From NCBI GenBank assembly GCA_013398615.1, contig VZSR01001755.1, positions 2,613,170 to 2,677,169 of the forward strand: a stretch of 64,000 nt of DNA, read 5' to 3'. The DNA is from Brachypodius melanocephalos. Taxonomy: Eukaryota > Chordata > Aves > Passeriformes > Pycnonotidae. Below are positions 51,629 through 64,000 of the stretch, one piece after another. The notes beneath the pieces were generated by a model. The model ran no database searches. It worked only from the letters and a program-made list of their open reading frames with translations, and was not told where the DNA came from. The stretch's first letter is position 1, and every line of letters starts with the position of its first letter. The translations under genes and the position numbers were made by a program.

Positions 51629-54236
51629 GATCATTTCTCGTGAACCTATATATATGAATGGCTTTGTACTGCTTCGACTGATAGAAGCGATGCCTGTGCT
51701 GGGATTAAACCCTTTTCATCATAAAACCTCATCTGGTTCCGAGTCCAAGTCCATCAAACCTTTTCCCTTTAAAGTCCCGCCTTTGATTCTACATCAATTT
51801 ATTCAAACCGCAGCTGGGTGGCTGAAAACGAAAGGACAGCATCATTTAAACCAACCATGTTCCTAACTTGAAAGAAGGACTATAATTAAAAAAATGGGCA
51901 TAAAAGAATGGAAATGGGATAATATTTTTTAATGGTAGTTCAAAGGCCGACAGATGTCAGAGCCTTTGAAGATGTCAGTACACTGAGCAAGGAGTTGCCA
52001 TTAAATAGTTTGCCTCAGAGGTGAAGCAGCTTTTTAATGACTGAAAAAGCCCTTGCAGACACATCCTTGTGTTTTTAATTTGTCAGAGTTTCTGCACTAT
52101 TTTCTGATTAATGACACATGATTAGAACTGCATAGCACACATATTTTTATACTTTCTTAAATGAATACTTTATTCCACATTCCTTCAGTGCCAGATAAAA
52201 ACAGGAAAGCTTTACTATAGAGTCCAAAACTATTCAGATTGCTCAAATATTTATGGTAATTTGAGGGGATTGGCCAGATCCAGAGCTTCTATGGGTTGCT
52301 ACCTTTTGTTCTTTAATGGAGCTATTACTACTGCCACCACAATTGTGCATGCATTAAGTGAGCATGTGACCCAGTAATGCATTGTGCCCTTCTTGTGCCC
52401 TAAACAATCACAGCTTTCATAACTCACTGATGAACAAAGTCATCAAACCAAAATAACATTTAGAAAAATCCTAGGGTCGATCCTGAACAATACAAACAAT
52501 TGCTGCCAATGTATTGTAAGTGGAAAATAACTTTTCCAAGGGAAAAAGCATATTGCTAGGAAACACCATGTTCAGAAGAAAAACACCAATATTTAGAAAT
52601 GCAGATAAAATCCCTATTTTGGCCTGAGAAGATGCTCTTGCAGCATCCTTCATCTCTCTCTTAACATACGCAAATTTTTTCTATTTTCCCCACGAATGGA
52701 AAATGTAGTAGCCTGAAACACAGGGACAATTTCTTTTGCTGCCAGGAAAAAGCTCTCCCTTTTGTGGCTGCCTGCCAAGCTGAGCAGGTACAGCCCAGGG
52801 ACAGCCCAGCCCTGGGCAGGGACAGGAAAAGCCAGCACTGTGTGCCCTACCCTGTATCACACCTCAGAGCATCACCCACGTGAGAATACAGTCATTACAA
52901 GGGAATTTGATTAATGTGCTGCTCCTTCTGCTCCTCCAGCCTACATTCAGCTTGTAATTGGATCATAAATAGAAATGTGATGGACTCAGCTAAAAGCCTG
53001 CAGAGATTGGAGGTGCTGCAGCAGAGCTTTGTGAAATGAGTTGCTGTTCTGCCCTGAATATTGACAGGATTTCCCAAGTAGGAATATCTGGCTTGTTGCA
53101 ATCCATATCCATCAGGAATCTCTGTGCAACACCCCCCTGAGGAAACTCCTGGAGGGGAGGGAGGTGGCTCTGGACACTCGCTGCTCCACAGATCTGCAGC
53201 GGGAGATGAAGGAAGCCATGAGCCAGGGGTGTTCTGCTGCATGTCCCAAACAGTGCACAGCTATCCTGCTGCTCAAGCAAGCACTGCAAAGCTTGGAAAA
53301 GGAAAAGAATATGGCTGCAGAGAGAAAAAATATAATTCTAAAATGGAATTCCGCCACATGTATGTATTGAACGGAAACAGAGCCCTGCTAGGAAGAAACA
53401 TGGTGGAGTTAGGGTTCCACCACAGAGAACAAGGAGAATTGGACAGCTCTCAGTACAGACAATTGTAATCCCATCCCCAACTACCCTGCAGCCTTCCTCC
53501 TTGAGTCACTCCACAGTTATCTTCAGAGACAGCTTTCTTTAAAAAGCAAAACAAACCCTAACCTACATCATTAGACCACTTGACCCTGTCATGAATCTCA
53601 TGTAGATCTGAATACTCAGTCTACATTAATGTTACATTGCACACTTTTGCCACTTTTCCTAGAAAACAAACGATCCGCGGGAGCAGGCAGGAAGCTGCTA
53701 AGCAGGATGGGGTGCAGCAGCCCCCAGCATCAACCAGAGAAGAGCTCATTCCCTCTTCCATCCCCATCTCAGGAGTTGGGCAGGTCCTGGATATCCGGAG
53801 TGCTCATCAGGGATTTGGGACAGGGACATGCTCTGGATGGAAGAAAGCAAAGGAGCAAGATCTACACATCCAAAAGGCCCCTGATGTCATCACTGTACAG
53901 AAATATGTTCAGAATCCAGTTATTATTTTGGCACTGTGGTAAAAATAGCAGAATAAAACGTTGAATTTCAAGCAGTTATGGCTGAACTGAAATAAACCCT
54001 AAGAGAACAAAGAAAAGGCACTTCTCTAAGCTGTGGGACTTTCTACAGGATCCCAAATTAATTACACAAACTAAAGGAATGTTACTCTCAAAAGATGCAT
54101 CAGAATTCTGAATAAACATTATAAAGTTCTTCTAAAATGGGAAATAGCAGCCATCCTGAAAATAATGTTTTGCTACAAGCCCCATATAAGCAGACAAAGC
54201 TGAGCCATTCAGACTCTATCCATTAGAGGGCAATAA

Positions 54237-54290
54237 TACATACATACACACTCAGACACACACACATATATACATATACACACAAACACA
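54237..54290. repeat. CA/TA compound microsatellite
   Basis: Alternating pyrimidine-purine sequence built of TACA, CACA and TATA units with two small interruptions. Confidence 0.9.
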
Positions 54291-55767
54291 TTCCCTTACG
54301 TATCCCTAACTGATTTCAGCAGGAAAAAATTAATATTTTCTGTCTAATATTACCACGGGTATATTGACAGCTTGAGTCCTGTTCTCCCCACTCCCTCTGC
54401 ACTCCCCAACAACAGCATCCAACAGATAAAAGGAACAGTAACAAATTATTCTTTAAATTTGCTTTCCCATGAGGAAATCCATGCAATACACAGCTTCGGA
54501 TGGCTTGCAGTCAGTTATTATTAAACTTGAGTGGGTTGAACAACCAGAATGTCTGTAAGCATGGGAATCATTCCAGGGGTTCCCAAACTTTGAACAGACA
54601 AAAATGTTCTTCACACGCTCATCTCCCACCTCAGTCAAACACTGCTCCTTTTCCTTGCAGTGACACAAGAACCTTTGATAGCAGCAGCCACTGCAGACAT
54701 GGCCAGGAGCCAGCACACTTCAGCTGTCTCTTGGAGCCACAGACAAATCATGGAAGGGCATTTTTTGGTGTTATTAGAGGCACTCAAAGGGGGCAGCTCG
54801 TGTGCTGTGTCTTCTGCTTCCCTGCTCCAACCACGCCAACCCACAGAGAAACCAACCAATGAACCTCGTTTATCTCAGGTCCCCAACCTTCTGCTGCCCC
54901 CACTTGCAGCATCCCACAAGCACAATTATGGCATCAGCTCTCAGGGACAGGAACCGTCTGTTGTTCCATGTTTTCACTAACATTACATAGACTCAGACCC
55001 CCGAGAGGATTCCAGCAATACAAATAATTACCAGCAGCCCCTAAACTCCTGCTTGTCAACATCTCATTAGTTACAGGACTACTGGAGTTCACAGGGACAC
55101 ACAGGCAGCTGGATCAGTCACTTAATGACCAGTAACTCCTGTGAGCATCCACACTCCATTGATTTGTGTTTGGGCTGGCAATTTTCTTTTTTGTTTGTTT
55201 GTGGGCTTTTTGCTTGATTCTGTTTTGTTTAGGTTTTTTAAAAACATCTCACTCTGCAATTACCAATCCCTGCTCCCTTAGAAACAGCAATTCAGGTAAC
55301 AATGTCGTCTACCAGCTTATTGTTTTCATCCACTGCTGGATAAATATTAATTTTAGATTAAACTAGAGGTTTAATTGAAGATCTGAATTTCATAAGGTCC
55401 GAGATGAAGATGGAGAGTAACACACTGGTCCTGTTGCTACCCCAGCCAGGACACAGGTGTCCTCCAACCCAGAAATCCCTGAGGATACCAAACACAGCAG
55501 GAGAACATGCAGCTTCCTTCAAATCTTCCAGTGTACTCTGTGTTTGCAGCAGCTGCCTTTCCAAAAATCACATTCAGTGCTGTTTCTCTTCTCTAAATTC
55601 ATTTTACAGATGCCAATACAGCAGAAAGCACAGTCTACAAAAGAACTCAAGCTGTCAGAGACAACTTTAGAAGAATTCTATCACCTGTGTGGAAGATGGA
55701 GTTGACTCTTCATGGGATTTTCAGATCTGTTTCAAGTGAAAACACTGTGCCAGAGGGTTTTGTCCTT

Positions 55768-55790
55768 TTTTTTTTTTCTTTTTTTCCCCC
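55768..55790. repeat. T-rich tract
   Basis: Long T run broken by one C and followed by C5. Confidence 0.85.
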
Positions 55791-56699
55791 TTAAACTACC
55801 TTAGTGGTGATTTTATGAACTCTGAAGAACAACTCTAAAACCTGAAAACGGAAAATTCATGATCAGGCCAATATTTCGGGGGTCAAAAGTAAAGTTTTCT
55901 TATTTGCGGTATTTTAGGAGGACTTTCAGACACATGAATACCAATGACTCTGAGATATGTAATTGCAGTTTGAAATATATTGTTTTCTCCATTAAACAGA
56001 AATCTACAGCATCCCTGACATCGATTCCTGTCATTTTGTCATGATAAACACTCAGGTATTAAGTACCTTCCACATCATGCACCCAGGCATGATTCCAATT
56101 AGTGCTGAATAGAAGACAAAATGTCAGCTTAATAAGCTTCAATTTGCAGAGCCTTTGAACACTCGATGATATCATCACTTTGCCAATCATTTCTTGTACT
56201 TTGGCTGCTTTTTTTCCATCTCACCCTCCCTGTCAAAAGGAAGTCTTTCAAATCCCAGAAAGGCAAGACATGAACAATGTCAGTCATTGGTCTGACTGAG
56301 CTAAAAGATCCAAAAATGACTCCCCAATACATCAACAGAGACCTGTGATGTGCACAATACTCCCTCAAAGCTAATTTGCTGCCAACATGTAGAGTAATTG
56401 GCGGAAAAAAGTCTACTTTAAAGTCATACTGTGAAAAATATTTTCTTGCATGAAATCAACACTAAAGACCTTAAATCACTGTCACAGTCTCTACCGCCCG
56501 TTCAAGTGAAGAAACAGTTTTCGTTCAGGTAAGGTGACAATCATTTCTTCAAAGGTGACTGGGCCAAGGAACAGCTCTGCTGTCTGACTGCATGCTGAAA
56601 ATAATCACTGTACTTTAAAATAATGGATTTTTTTTTTCTAATTTGTATCTTAAAAAAAAAAAGAAAAAATATTTTCAAAAAGAAAAAGACAAATTGGAG

Positions 56700-57700
56700 A
56701 GAAGGTATGTACAGGGAGCATATCTTCTGTGTGCTCAGATGTCTGAGGCCAGCACAAGCACACAGCCCTCAGCTGAGGACTCACGATGTTTTCTCTATCT
56801 GGAATATCCCCAAATGCAGAGTCTAAAATCCCTGCCTTTATCCGGGCGTGAGGGTAAACAGAAACACCAAATGGCAGCAGGAAAGACAAGAGATAATGAC
56901 TCAGGATGGGAAGTGTGGAGCCATATCGAGCACCACGTGGGCTCTGAGGGTTGTGCCAGGGCAGCTGCTCCTGCCGGAGAGCCCACAGTGCAGAGGTGGG
57001 GATGGAAATGGGCTCTCCTGAGCTGGATCCTGCAGGAGGTGATCCCAGAGCACACAGCCGGTGCCCCAGGGGCTGCACCACCGGGGCCAGCAGATCCTGG
57101 CCCTGCACTGCGCTGTCCCGTCCCCCTGGCTGGCACATCCCACAGAACCCAGCCAGGAGCCCTTTGCTGGCACCTCTTTGTTACTCGGGGCTCAGAACTG
57201 GCTGGGGACAAAGCCAAGCCCAGCCCAGAGTGGGTGCTTTGGTGGGAAGGGGCTGGAGCAGCTCGGAAGGGGTGGATCTGATCTTCCTGGAGCTGGGAGC
57301 ACACGCCGGGCAAGGCACTGGGGTGGGAGCAGGGCTGAAAGAGTGCACAGCATTTGGCTGCCCCTCCATGGGATGGGACAGCAAATTCCATACTTCTGAG
57401 GCAGCAAAGGCTTTGAGGAGTTGCTACAGACGCTGGGGTTGGGCCAGTGGGGAAACAGCTGCAGAGATTTTCCTGGTGAAACACTCAAGGCTGTGTCCGT
57501 GCCAGCAATCTCAACCCAGCCCCGCAGAGAAGCCACCGTGGGGGCCTGGGGCTGCTCTCCTCCAGCTCCTGTCTGTGGAACACAGGAAAACCAGAGCAGC
57601 CTCCCATTTTTCTTCCTGGCTAATGCAGCATGTGGAGGAAGAGGCAGAGCAGTGGTGGGGCACTCAGGGCAGTGCAATTTGCCATAAGCGTCTCAGCTGC
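56700..57700. other. GC-rich island without a recognised gene
   Basis: About 1 kb is clearly richer in G and C than the surrounding intron. Open frames overlap on both strands: 262 and 212 codons on plus, 229 and 162 codons on minus. The translations are rich in Gly, Pro, Ala, Ser, Trp and Cys with no domain I know, which is typical of non-coding GC-rich bird DNA. CpG density is modest and CAG/CTG words are common. It could be an unrecognised repeat, a regulatory island or an intronic transcript. Confidence 0.35.
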
Positions 57701-58587
57701 AATTTGTTACTGGTTTTCCACTTGAAGGTTTCTTTATAATACTTTAATGTGGGAGCGCGTGGAGCTGTATGGATGGGCTCATATTTCTCAGCTGACATCT
57801 CTTCAGCCAAAGTATGTCAGCTACAGGAGAGGGCAAGGCTTTGCACTGGCTCTGGGAGTTGTTCTTCCCCCATCAGAAACCACATAAAAGAAAAACACAA
57901 ATAAATCAACTCTCCAAAATCGCTATTTATTACCTCATCATGAAACCATCTACTGGACCCTGCAGTGGTATTGAGTAATATCATTACTTAAACCATAAAG
58001 AGGTTGTATTTATTACTCAAAATTGGGAAAATTAGCATCCATATGGATCTCATTGTTTTACGAGCAGTATTGCTGCCAAAACAAGTGGTGTTAACATTCC
58101 AAACTACAGATTGTCACCATTTCTTACCCAGTGTCTCATTCTTTCACTTGGTATTTAAAATACCTTTGAATTGAGGAACTGAGCAGATCACAGAATCTCT
58201 CCTATCAAGATATATATCATGTAACAGCCAGACTACTGTTCAAAACTTGATTTATGGTGGCAGTGAGTGAATGGAATTAACATCTGATGACCTAAGGAAG
58301 AGAGACTAAATTGATTTTGGATCCTCTTCCTTTAGAAAAGGGATAAGAGAAAAAGTACATGCTAAGGAATTTAACTACTTAATTTGCAATACACGGCACC
58401 TTAGTAGGTAATCACAGACAGGACACCCTAACCTCCATCCCTGGAAAAATGATGGCATAAAACTCCATGAAATTAATTGCCAGGCACAGGAAGCATAAAA
58501 GGGTCACTGGGAACAGCGAGCTGGATAAACCAGGGCAAGGCAGGCTTGAATAAAGTAATTGTCTTCTGTGGTGAAAGGGGAGAAGTG

Positions 58588-59315
58588 TCAGTGTCATGTA
58601 TCTTGATTTTAGCAAGGTTTTGATACAGATTTCACAGGGTCTGAACAGTCAAACTGAAGGGACATGGGATGAGCAGAGTGTGAGCAGAGAACTCACAGGG
58701 TTTGAAGAGGAGTCAAGAGTCAGCCAACAAGTGGCACTTCTCAAAGTTCAGATGGGGCTGATCCAGCTGAACTCCAAAGCCCTGGATGATGGGCACAATG
58801 ACTCTGTGCCATGCTGTGGATGGCATGGCCTGGGTAAGCAGTCAGTGTGGAGAGCAGCCTGCCATCCACAGGGACCTCAGGCACTGCAAACTGAGGAATG
58901 GGCCACCAGGACCTGCACGGAGTTCACCAACCCGGGTTTATTCAGCCTGGAGAACTAAACACCAAAAAAAAAACCCATTTGCTGTCTTCAACTGAGCATA
59001 AAGGAATTGTGGAGAAGACAGAGGCAGACTCCCCTTGAAGGAAGGGCAAGAATCTACAGATCCAATTTTTAACAACAGATATTCCAGTTGCATAATCAGG
59101 AAAAGAGATTTCACACTGGATTGGTAAAGCACTGGAGCATACGGCTCAAGAAGGCTGGGAAATCTCCACTAGTGCAGGTTTTTCAAAACTCAGCTGGACT
59201 TGGCCCTGAGCAACATGATGTGGTTTTGAAGTCAGACCTGCTTTTGAGCAGGAGGTTGGGCACGGTGACCTCCAGAGGTCCTTCCAACCCAAATTATTCT
59301 ATGATGCTGTGAAAA
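58588..59315 (+). mobile_element. Long, degenerate CR1 LINE copy with a relic of the reverse transcriptase ORF
   Basis: The left end encodes YLDFSKV, a worn form of the conserved YLDFSKAFD segment of LINE reverse transcriptase. About 300 bp later TTTATTCAGCCTGGAGAAC matches the CR1 segment preceding the untranslated tail. The tail follows with GTGGAGAAGACAGAGG, TTTTTCAAAACTCAGCTGG, GACCTCCAGAGGTCCTTCC and an end ATTATTCTATGATGCTGTG. No intact ORF remains. At about 730 bp it is the longest repeat copy in the window. Confidence 0.78.
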
Positions 59316-59719
59316 AACTCCAGAATGAATGCTGGTCTCCCATTAGAGGATGTCCCTTCAGTACTCAGGGGAGTGTTTGAAGTGGATGGCACTGCTGTTT
59401 TCCAAATTGCTGCACTTGTTCTATGGACTAGGAGAAGTCAACTTCCTTCTATTCAACAACTGTTGCAAACACATTAAAAGGTAACAGAAAAAGCAATTTT
59501 CAAAAGAAATAAAAACTATTAATAAAGTTGTGAGCAAGCATTCCCTCCTCTCTGCAGCAGACATTTACTGAATAAGTTTAGTTGTAATATTTGGAACAAC
59601 CCAATATCAGAGAAACTATCCTCTGAAGATTTGGACACAATTGGAAGTAATATCAATAAGCAAATTCAGAGTCTGGATTTGCCACACACTGATCTTCACA
59701 CCGAAAGCACAAGCTCCTT

Positions 59720-59767
59720 CAATCAAATCAAAAGATCAAGAGATCAATCAAATCAAAATCAAGAGAT
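59720..59767. repeat. Tandem duplication, 25-bp and 23-bp units
   Basis: CAATCAAATCAAAAGATC followed by AAGAGAT is repeated at once as CAATCAAATCAAAATC followed by AAGAGAT. The second unit lacks two bases and is otherwise identical. Confidence 0.9.
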
Positions 59768-62700
59768 TTTACTGTAAATCAATCATTTCTGCAGACTAAC
59801 ACAGTATTTTTGCCTCTCTGCTTAGAAATTACATTACACCTCCTCAAATGTTGCGGTTACTACTTGTTTGTACACGCACCTGTTTGTACTCGATGATTTC
59901 TGACTTCAGGATTCCTTAATGTACCTTTAATGTGAGAAATGATTTCACACCACGTACAGCTTACTGTCTATTAGTGTTAATCATTCCTTGCAGCCATCAC
60001 ACACAAACCCTGCCTGCAAAGCCACACCTAGTGGATGTGTTAAAACCTGGCATAAAGGTTCTTTACATCTCACCGATGAGCAAAAATGATCTCATTTCTA
60101 TTCAGAGAAATTAATCTTTTTTTATTAACATCTATGCAGGAAATAATCACTTCTTCCTAATCAAGAAGTGCTGGTATAAAATAAATTTACTGCCATACGA
60201 TCTACACCCTGCCCCTAGACAAGTGAAATTATACACTCCACCTTCAGCTGCCAGTATTTAAAATTAAGAAAAACTAATAGAAAAACACTGATTGTAAGTT
60301 ATAATAACTACCAGATATATTCAATTTTGTATTATGGAAACAGAAAGTCCATTTTGCTGAAAAGAACTCCATCTCAGATTCAGAGTTCATATTATGTGAT
60401 GAGCTAGTTTCTATGGCAACTGCTTTCTCTTTTACATACACTGTAGACAGCACAAAATGTCTGTTGTCTCCTAAGTTAACTTAACATTTTTAATCAGCAG
60501 ATGACAATTTGTGCACTATTATGTATGCCTTCCGAAAATGTCTTTAAATATTTCAAGTGCTGGGCTGACTGAAGTATAAAAGGAGAAAGTGAAGTCACAC
60601 CTCCCGCCCCAAATTCCTCACAATCCAATTTCAGTCCTAATGAAAAGACTGAGAGTCAAGGAAAAACGTTGGAGACATCAGAGATGAGCACCCACTATGG
60701 CACAAGGACACTTTGAAGGGTGTATGGAGTGAGAAAGTGGAAGGTGTTCACAGCTGGATCAACAGGTGTTTGAAAGGTGTCCCAACCCTTCAAAGCAGCT
60801 CAGCCAGGGTGGGACACAGGAACACAAACGTGGCAAGGTGGGTTCACCTGAGCAGGGATGGGGATGTGCTCAGGAGACCCTGAGGGAGAGAACACTGAGC
60901 CTGCTCAGGTCAGAGCAGAGGCTCATTTTGAGCTCTTCTCTCAAAGATTATGCCAATGCTGCAGCCCAAACTCTTCCCACAGCTCCCCTGCATTTACTCA
61001 AGTGAAAACCAGCTCTGTGGGTTTGCAGTGTTTGAGTATTTCCACAAGAAATTCTTGCATTTGACCATTTCACAGCAATGCTCTGAGTGATAGTCCAGTG
61101 TGGACATCTCCATGGGAGCCACCACCAGATCCCTGATTTCAGCAGATATTCCCCATCAGTGGGATCCATGGCAGCCCTGAGTCGGCAGACTGTGAATAAC
61201 AACCAAGGAAAACCACACAAGTGCTGCAACAAATATTTGGTACTTTAAATACTTTGCACCAACAGTCATGTTCATTATCCTGGGCTGACTGGTGCTAAAT
61301 TAAACATGCTGCAATATAGCCAAAAGCTTTTGTTTGGGGAAGGCTAAAAGGGAATGGCTGTCTGTCTACAGGAGTCTGACTGGCAGCCCAAGAGCCACTC
61401 TCCAAGCAAAATACAACAAACCAATATTTAAATTGCAACTCCAGGGTTCAGATTGGCTGCAGAGAAAGCCTACACTGCAAGCAGTGCATTTCTTCTCATG
61501 CCACAGACATCTGCTAAGAAAAGGAAAGGAAGTAAAGGAAAAAAAAGTAATATAATTTATTTACTCCAAGTTGTAAACAGACGTGACTTCAGTAGCATCA
61601 TCAGCATCTGAATGTTTCCCAGGCTACCTCTATCTGTACCCTCCAGATCCCCTCAAGCAAATTGCTTCCACTGACACTGGGAGAATAATCATGTGGGAAT
61701 TGGTGTCTGGAGATATTAAAACAACTACATGAAGCAGAAGAGTTGATCAGTGATTCATCTGTAGGTAACAACAGGTTCTTTCAGATCAAAGTTGAAGAGA
61801 GTCTCCTATTCTGAGAAAAATGCTCCCCAAGTCTTTCTTATTGATATGTTACTGCTGCAGCAGTATTTGTATACAGGCAGAAACTGGCCATGAGTTGGGT
61901 ATTTAGCTCTCACTAAACAAGTAGGTAATGCCTCTACTGGGTTTTTTTTCTGTATGTTCTCTTGTCTGTAGCTGACAGAGCACTACAGCAGACACGGCAG
62001 CACAGCCACCCTCCATACATTTATGGAGCCAAGATAAATGTCCTCTGTTTCCCCCACTTGGCTGATACACTAATTATCTACACAGAACCACAAACATACA
62101 CCAAGAACCTGCTGGAATGAAAACAACTATCATTGCTGGAATGAAAATAGTGATTGCTACTGGTTTTTTATTTTAACTCCACAGGCTGAAATTAATTCAG
62201 ACAAAACCAGATGCAAAGCAATAGCTGCAGAAAGACTCTTGATCCCAAGTGCAACAAAATAAATTTCCAAAGAGGAGAAGTCAGAAAAGAAGTGATGGGA
62301 TGTGCTGTACATGGGACACCAGGGGAGGAGCCGCTGATTTCTGAGAAGGTAAAGCAAACCAGGATGGTAAAGGCCAAGGGGATTATGGAACGTTCACAAA
62401 GGAAGAGAGGAAAAAGGAAGCAGATCCTTCAGCCATGGGATAACACCTTATTAACTCTTCTTACCACCTCCAGCCTGTTTCTTGGGGTTTCCTGTAACAA
62501 GCTCCGCTCTCAATGTTTGTGTTCACAGAGCTTCAGAACTACTCAAGCTTTTTCTTTCCCAACCAAGAAGGGTTTCTTGAGAGCCCCAAGACACCCCAAA
62601 AGACCAGCAATCTCTCAGAGCAGCCTCATTTTTGAGAGCACAAACATAGCCTGTTAAAATTAAACACCGTGACATCAGTGACACCCGTGGGCAGAACGTG

Positions 62701-64000
62701 CCGGAGCACTCCAGCTGCTCTTGACCCAATTATGACTGGATGAACACAGTGGCCTGGCCAATTATTTCAGAACAGAACCTGGAAAGAGGATTCAGCTTCC
62801 TCATGGAAACTTTCTTTGCTCTCCTTTAGTGCCAAGCTCAGTATTTGATGTTACAGGGGTACATTTTATTTCTTCTTCTTGCCCAAAGGTCAACAGTGGA
62901 AGAACGAGCAGGAAAATGATCCAACTCTGTACAGCAGCTGGAACATGGAAACCTTTGAGCTGGTTGAGGACATGTGGCAGATGCTGGGGAGAGAAGGACA
63001 TTCAAAGGATAAAAGGGAAATATGAGGGCATAACTGACACCACAGACACCTCAGCCCCTCCACTTCAGTTATTAAAATTTCGTAACTTGGCTTTTGCATT
63101 TTGCCAAGCAAACTGGATATATTCTCTGTCACCTGAAGTCTTGCATCAGAAAATCGCTTATTGCGTAGCAAGACTGCTTTTATTAAAACAAAGGAAGGTT
63201 TCCATCATGCAAGGAGCTCCTTGTTTTGTGAACTGATGGATAAACTAAAATTACTGAGGGAGGTGCGGAATGACTGAGCAAACTTAAGAATACTCCTAAA
63301 GAAAAATCCATAGATCTAAATTAAATAGAAGTAGTGCTTCAAAACTACCCTTGAAGAAAACTATAATCCTGTGTGATTAGCTACTGTCTGAAGAGTAACA
63401 ACATTACGGCAGTTCATAGAAAACATACAGGATTTAAAAGCTACAAGAACACAGCATGGCATAAAAGCCTTAGTACTGCTTTGACTTTTATTGACCTACA
63501 AGTCAATTTACTCCTCCCCAAACATTACAACCCCAGGTGAAACAATCAGAGCAAGACTCCTAGGAATGGAGAAATCCAAGCGGAATGCCGTCCTTATCCA
63601 GAAATTTAACATCAACACAAAAGGTGATACGCTTCAAATTTTTTCTTGAAAATAATATTAGACTTACACTTCACATAAGAAATAACATTGTTTTATATTT
63701 AATTAAAATCTAGAAAGGCATTCAAATCTTAATTTTTATACTCAAATTGAGATTAAAGCATTAATAAATGTATTTAGGTTTGAATAAAATCTCAGTATTT
63801 TGTATAGTGTCTTCTATGGTGTTTGAAGACCTATGTGAAAGTAGAGACCGTGGATATGCAATAAAAAACCTAAATTAATCTTTACAGTATTAGTAAAAGA
63901 AATTCATCTGCAGTACTCAGTCATAGCTGTCTTCAGGAATATAGTGAGAAATACATATTTCAACCATATATATTAAGAAATATGTCTTTGCTGCTCTTTC

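Larger units (their letters stand above)
40213..64000 (-). other. CEP112: Intron upstream of the 77-codon exon (at least 23.8 kb, open at the right edge)
   Basis: I looked on the minus strand for coiled-coil reading frames bordered by AG and GT and found none that stood up, so I read the whole stretch as one large intron. It is mostly AT-rich unique sequence. Recognisable contents are a TA-rich tract near 46.35 kb, a 24-A run at 51.6 kb, a CA/TA microsatellite at 54.2 kb, a GC-rich island at 56.7-57.7 kb, a long CR1 copy at 58.6-59.3 kb and a short tandem duplication at 59.7 kb. A small exon could have been missed. Confidence 0.6.

Noticed and set aside
53164..53370. 68-codon plus-strand frame with helix-like sequence (LLLKQALQSLEKEKN)
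   Set aside because: It is on the strand opposite to the gene, has no flanking splice or promoter evidence, and is short enough to be chance.
55358..55564. Possible extra CEP112-like exon on minus (ERQLLQTQSTLEDLKEAA)
   Set aside because: The translation looks like coiled coil for about 20 residues, but no pyrimidine-rich acceptor precedes it, no convincing donor follows, and an in-frame stop lies just upstream.
56795..57739. 229-codon minus and 262-codon plus open frames as genes
   Set aside because: They overlap each other over most of their length and have low-complexity composition without known motifs. The region is reported as a GC-rich island instead.
60690..60990. Possible old CR1 or LTR sequence
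   Set aside because: The segment is somewhat GC-rich and repeat-like in tone, but no diagnostic block could be matched.
1..64000. Bacterial-type systems, CRISPR arrays, tRNA or rRNA genes, intact endogenous retroviruses
   Set aside because: None is visible. No regular spacer arrays, RNA gene cores, or retroviral coding segments with paired LTRs were found on either strand.

Overview
This window looks like avian nuclear DNA. It is AT-rich with short GC-rich islands and sparse repeats. The only interspersed repeats I can recognise are worn copies of CR1, the LINE that dominates bird genomes. There are no operons, dense coding, tRNA genes or rRNA genes. One 100-N block (22223-22322) marks a scaffold gap. 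I cannot place it to species from the sequence.

The only gene I can support lies on the minus strand. Three separate exons have clean AG/GT borders and unbroken coiled-coil reading frames. Together they spell a contiguous part of the C-terminal coiled coil of a CEP112-like centrosomal protein (CCDC46 family). In transcript order they are 39982-40212 (77 codons), 24551-24613 (21 codons) and 20978-21136 (53 codons). All are in phase 0 and multiples of three, giving 151 residues in total. Everything else reads as intron, apart from possible sequence beyond the gene's 3' end at the far left. I saw neither the first nor the last exon.

Layout: 1-20977 lies downstream of the last visible exon and holds a strong 83-bp dispersed direct repeat, a 40-bp tandem duplication, CpG-retaining blocks and two CR1 remnants. 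21137-24550 is a short intron containing the assembly gap and one CR1. 24614-39981 is a 15.4-kb intron with four CR1 pieces, a long purine tract and a perfect 29-bp inverted repeat. 40213-64000 is at least 23.8 kb of intron with a GC-rich island near 57 kb and one long CR1 copy near 59 kb.

I found no new multi-gene system. The observations most worth checking are the widely spaced perfect inverted repeat, the 93%-identical 83-bp repeat pair, the CpG-retaining blocks that may be conserved non-coding elements, and the frame-neutral design of the three exons.
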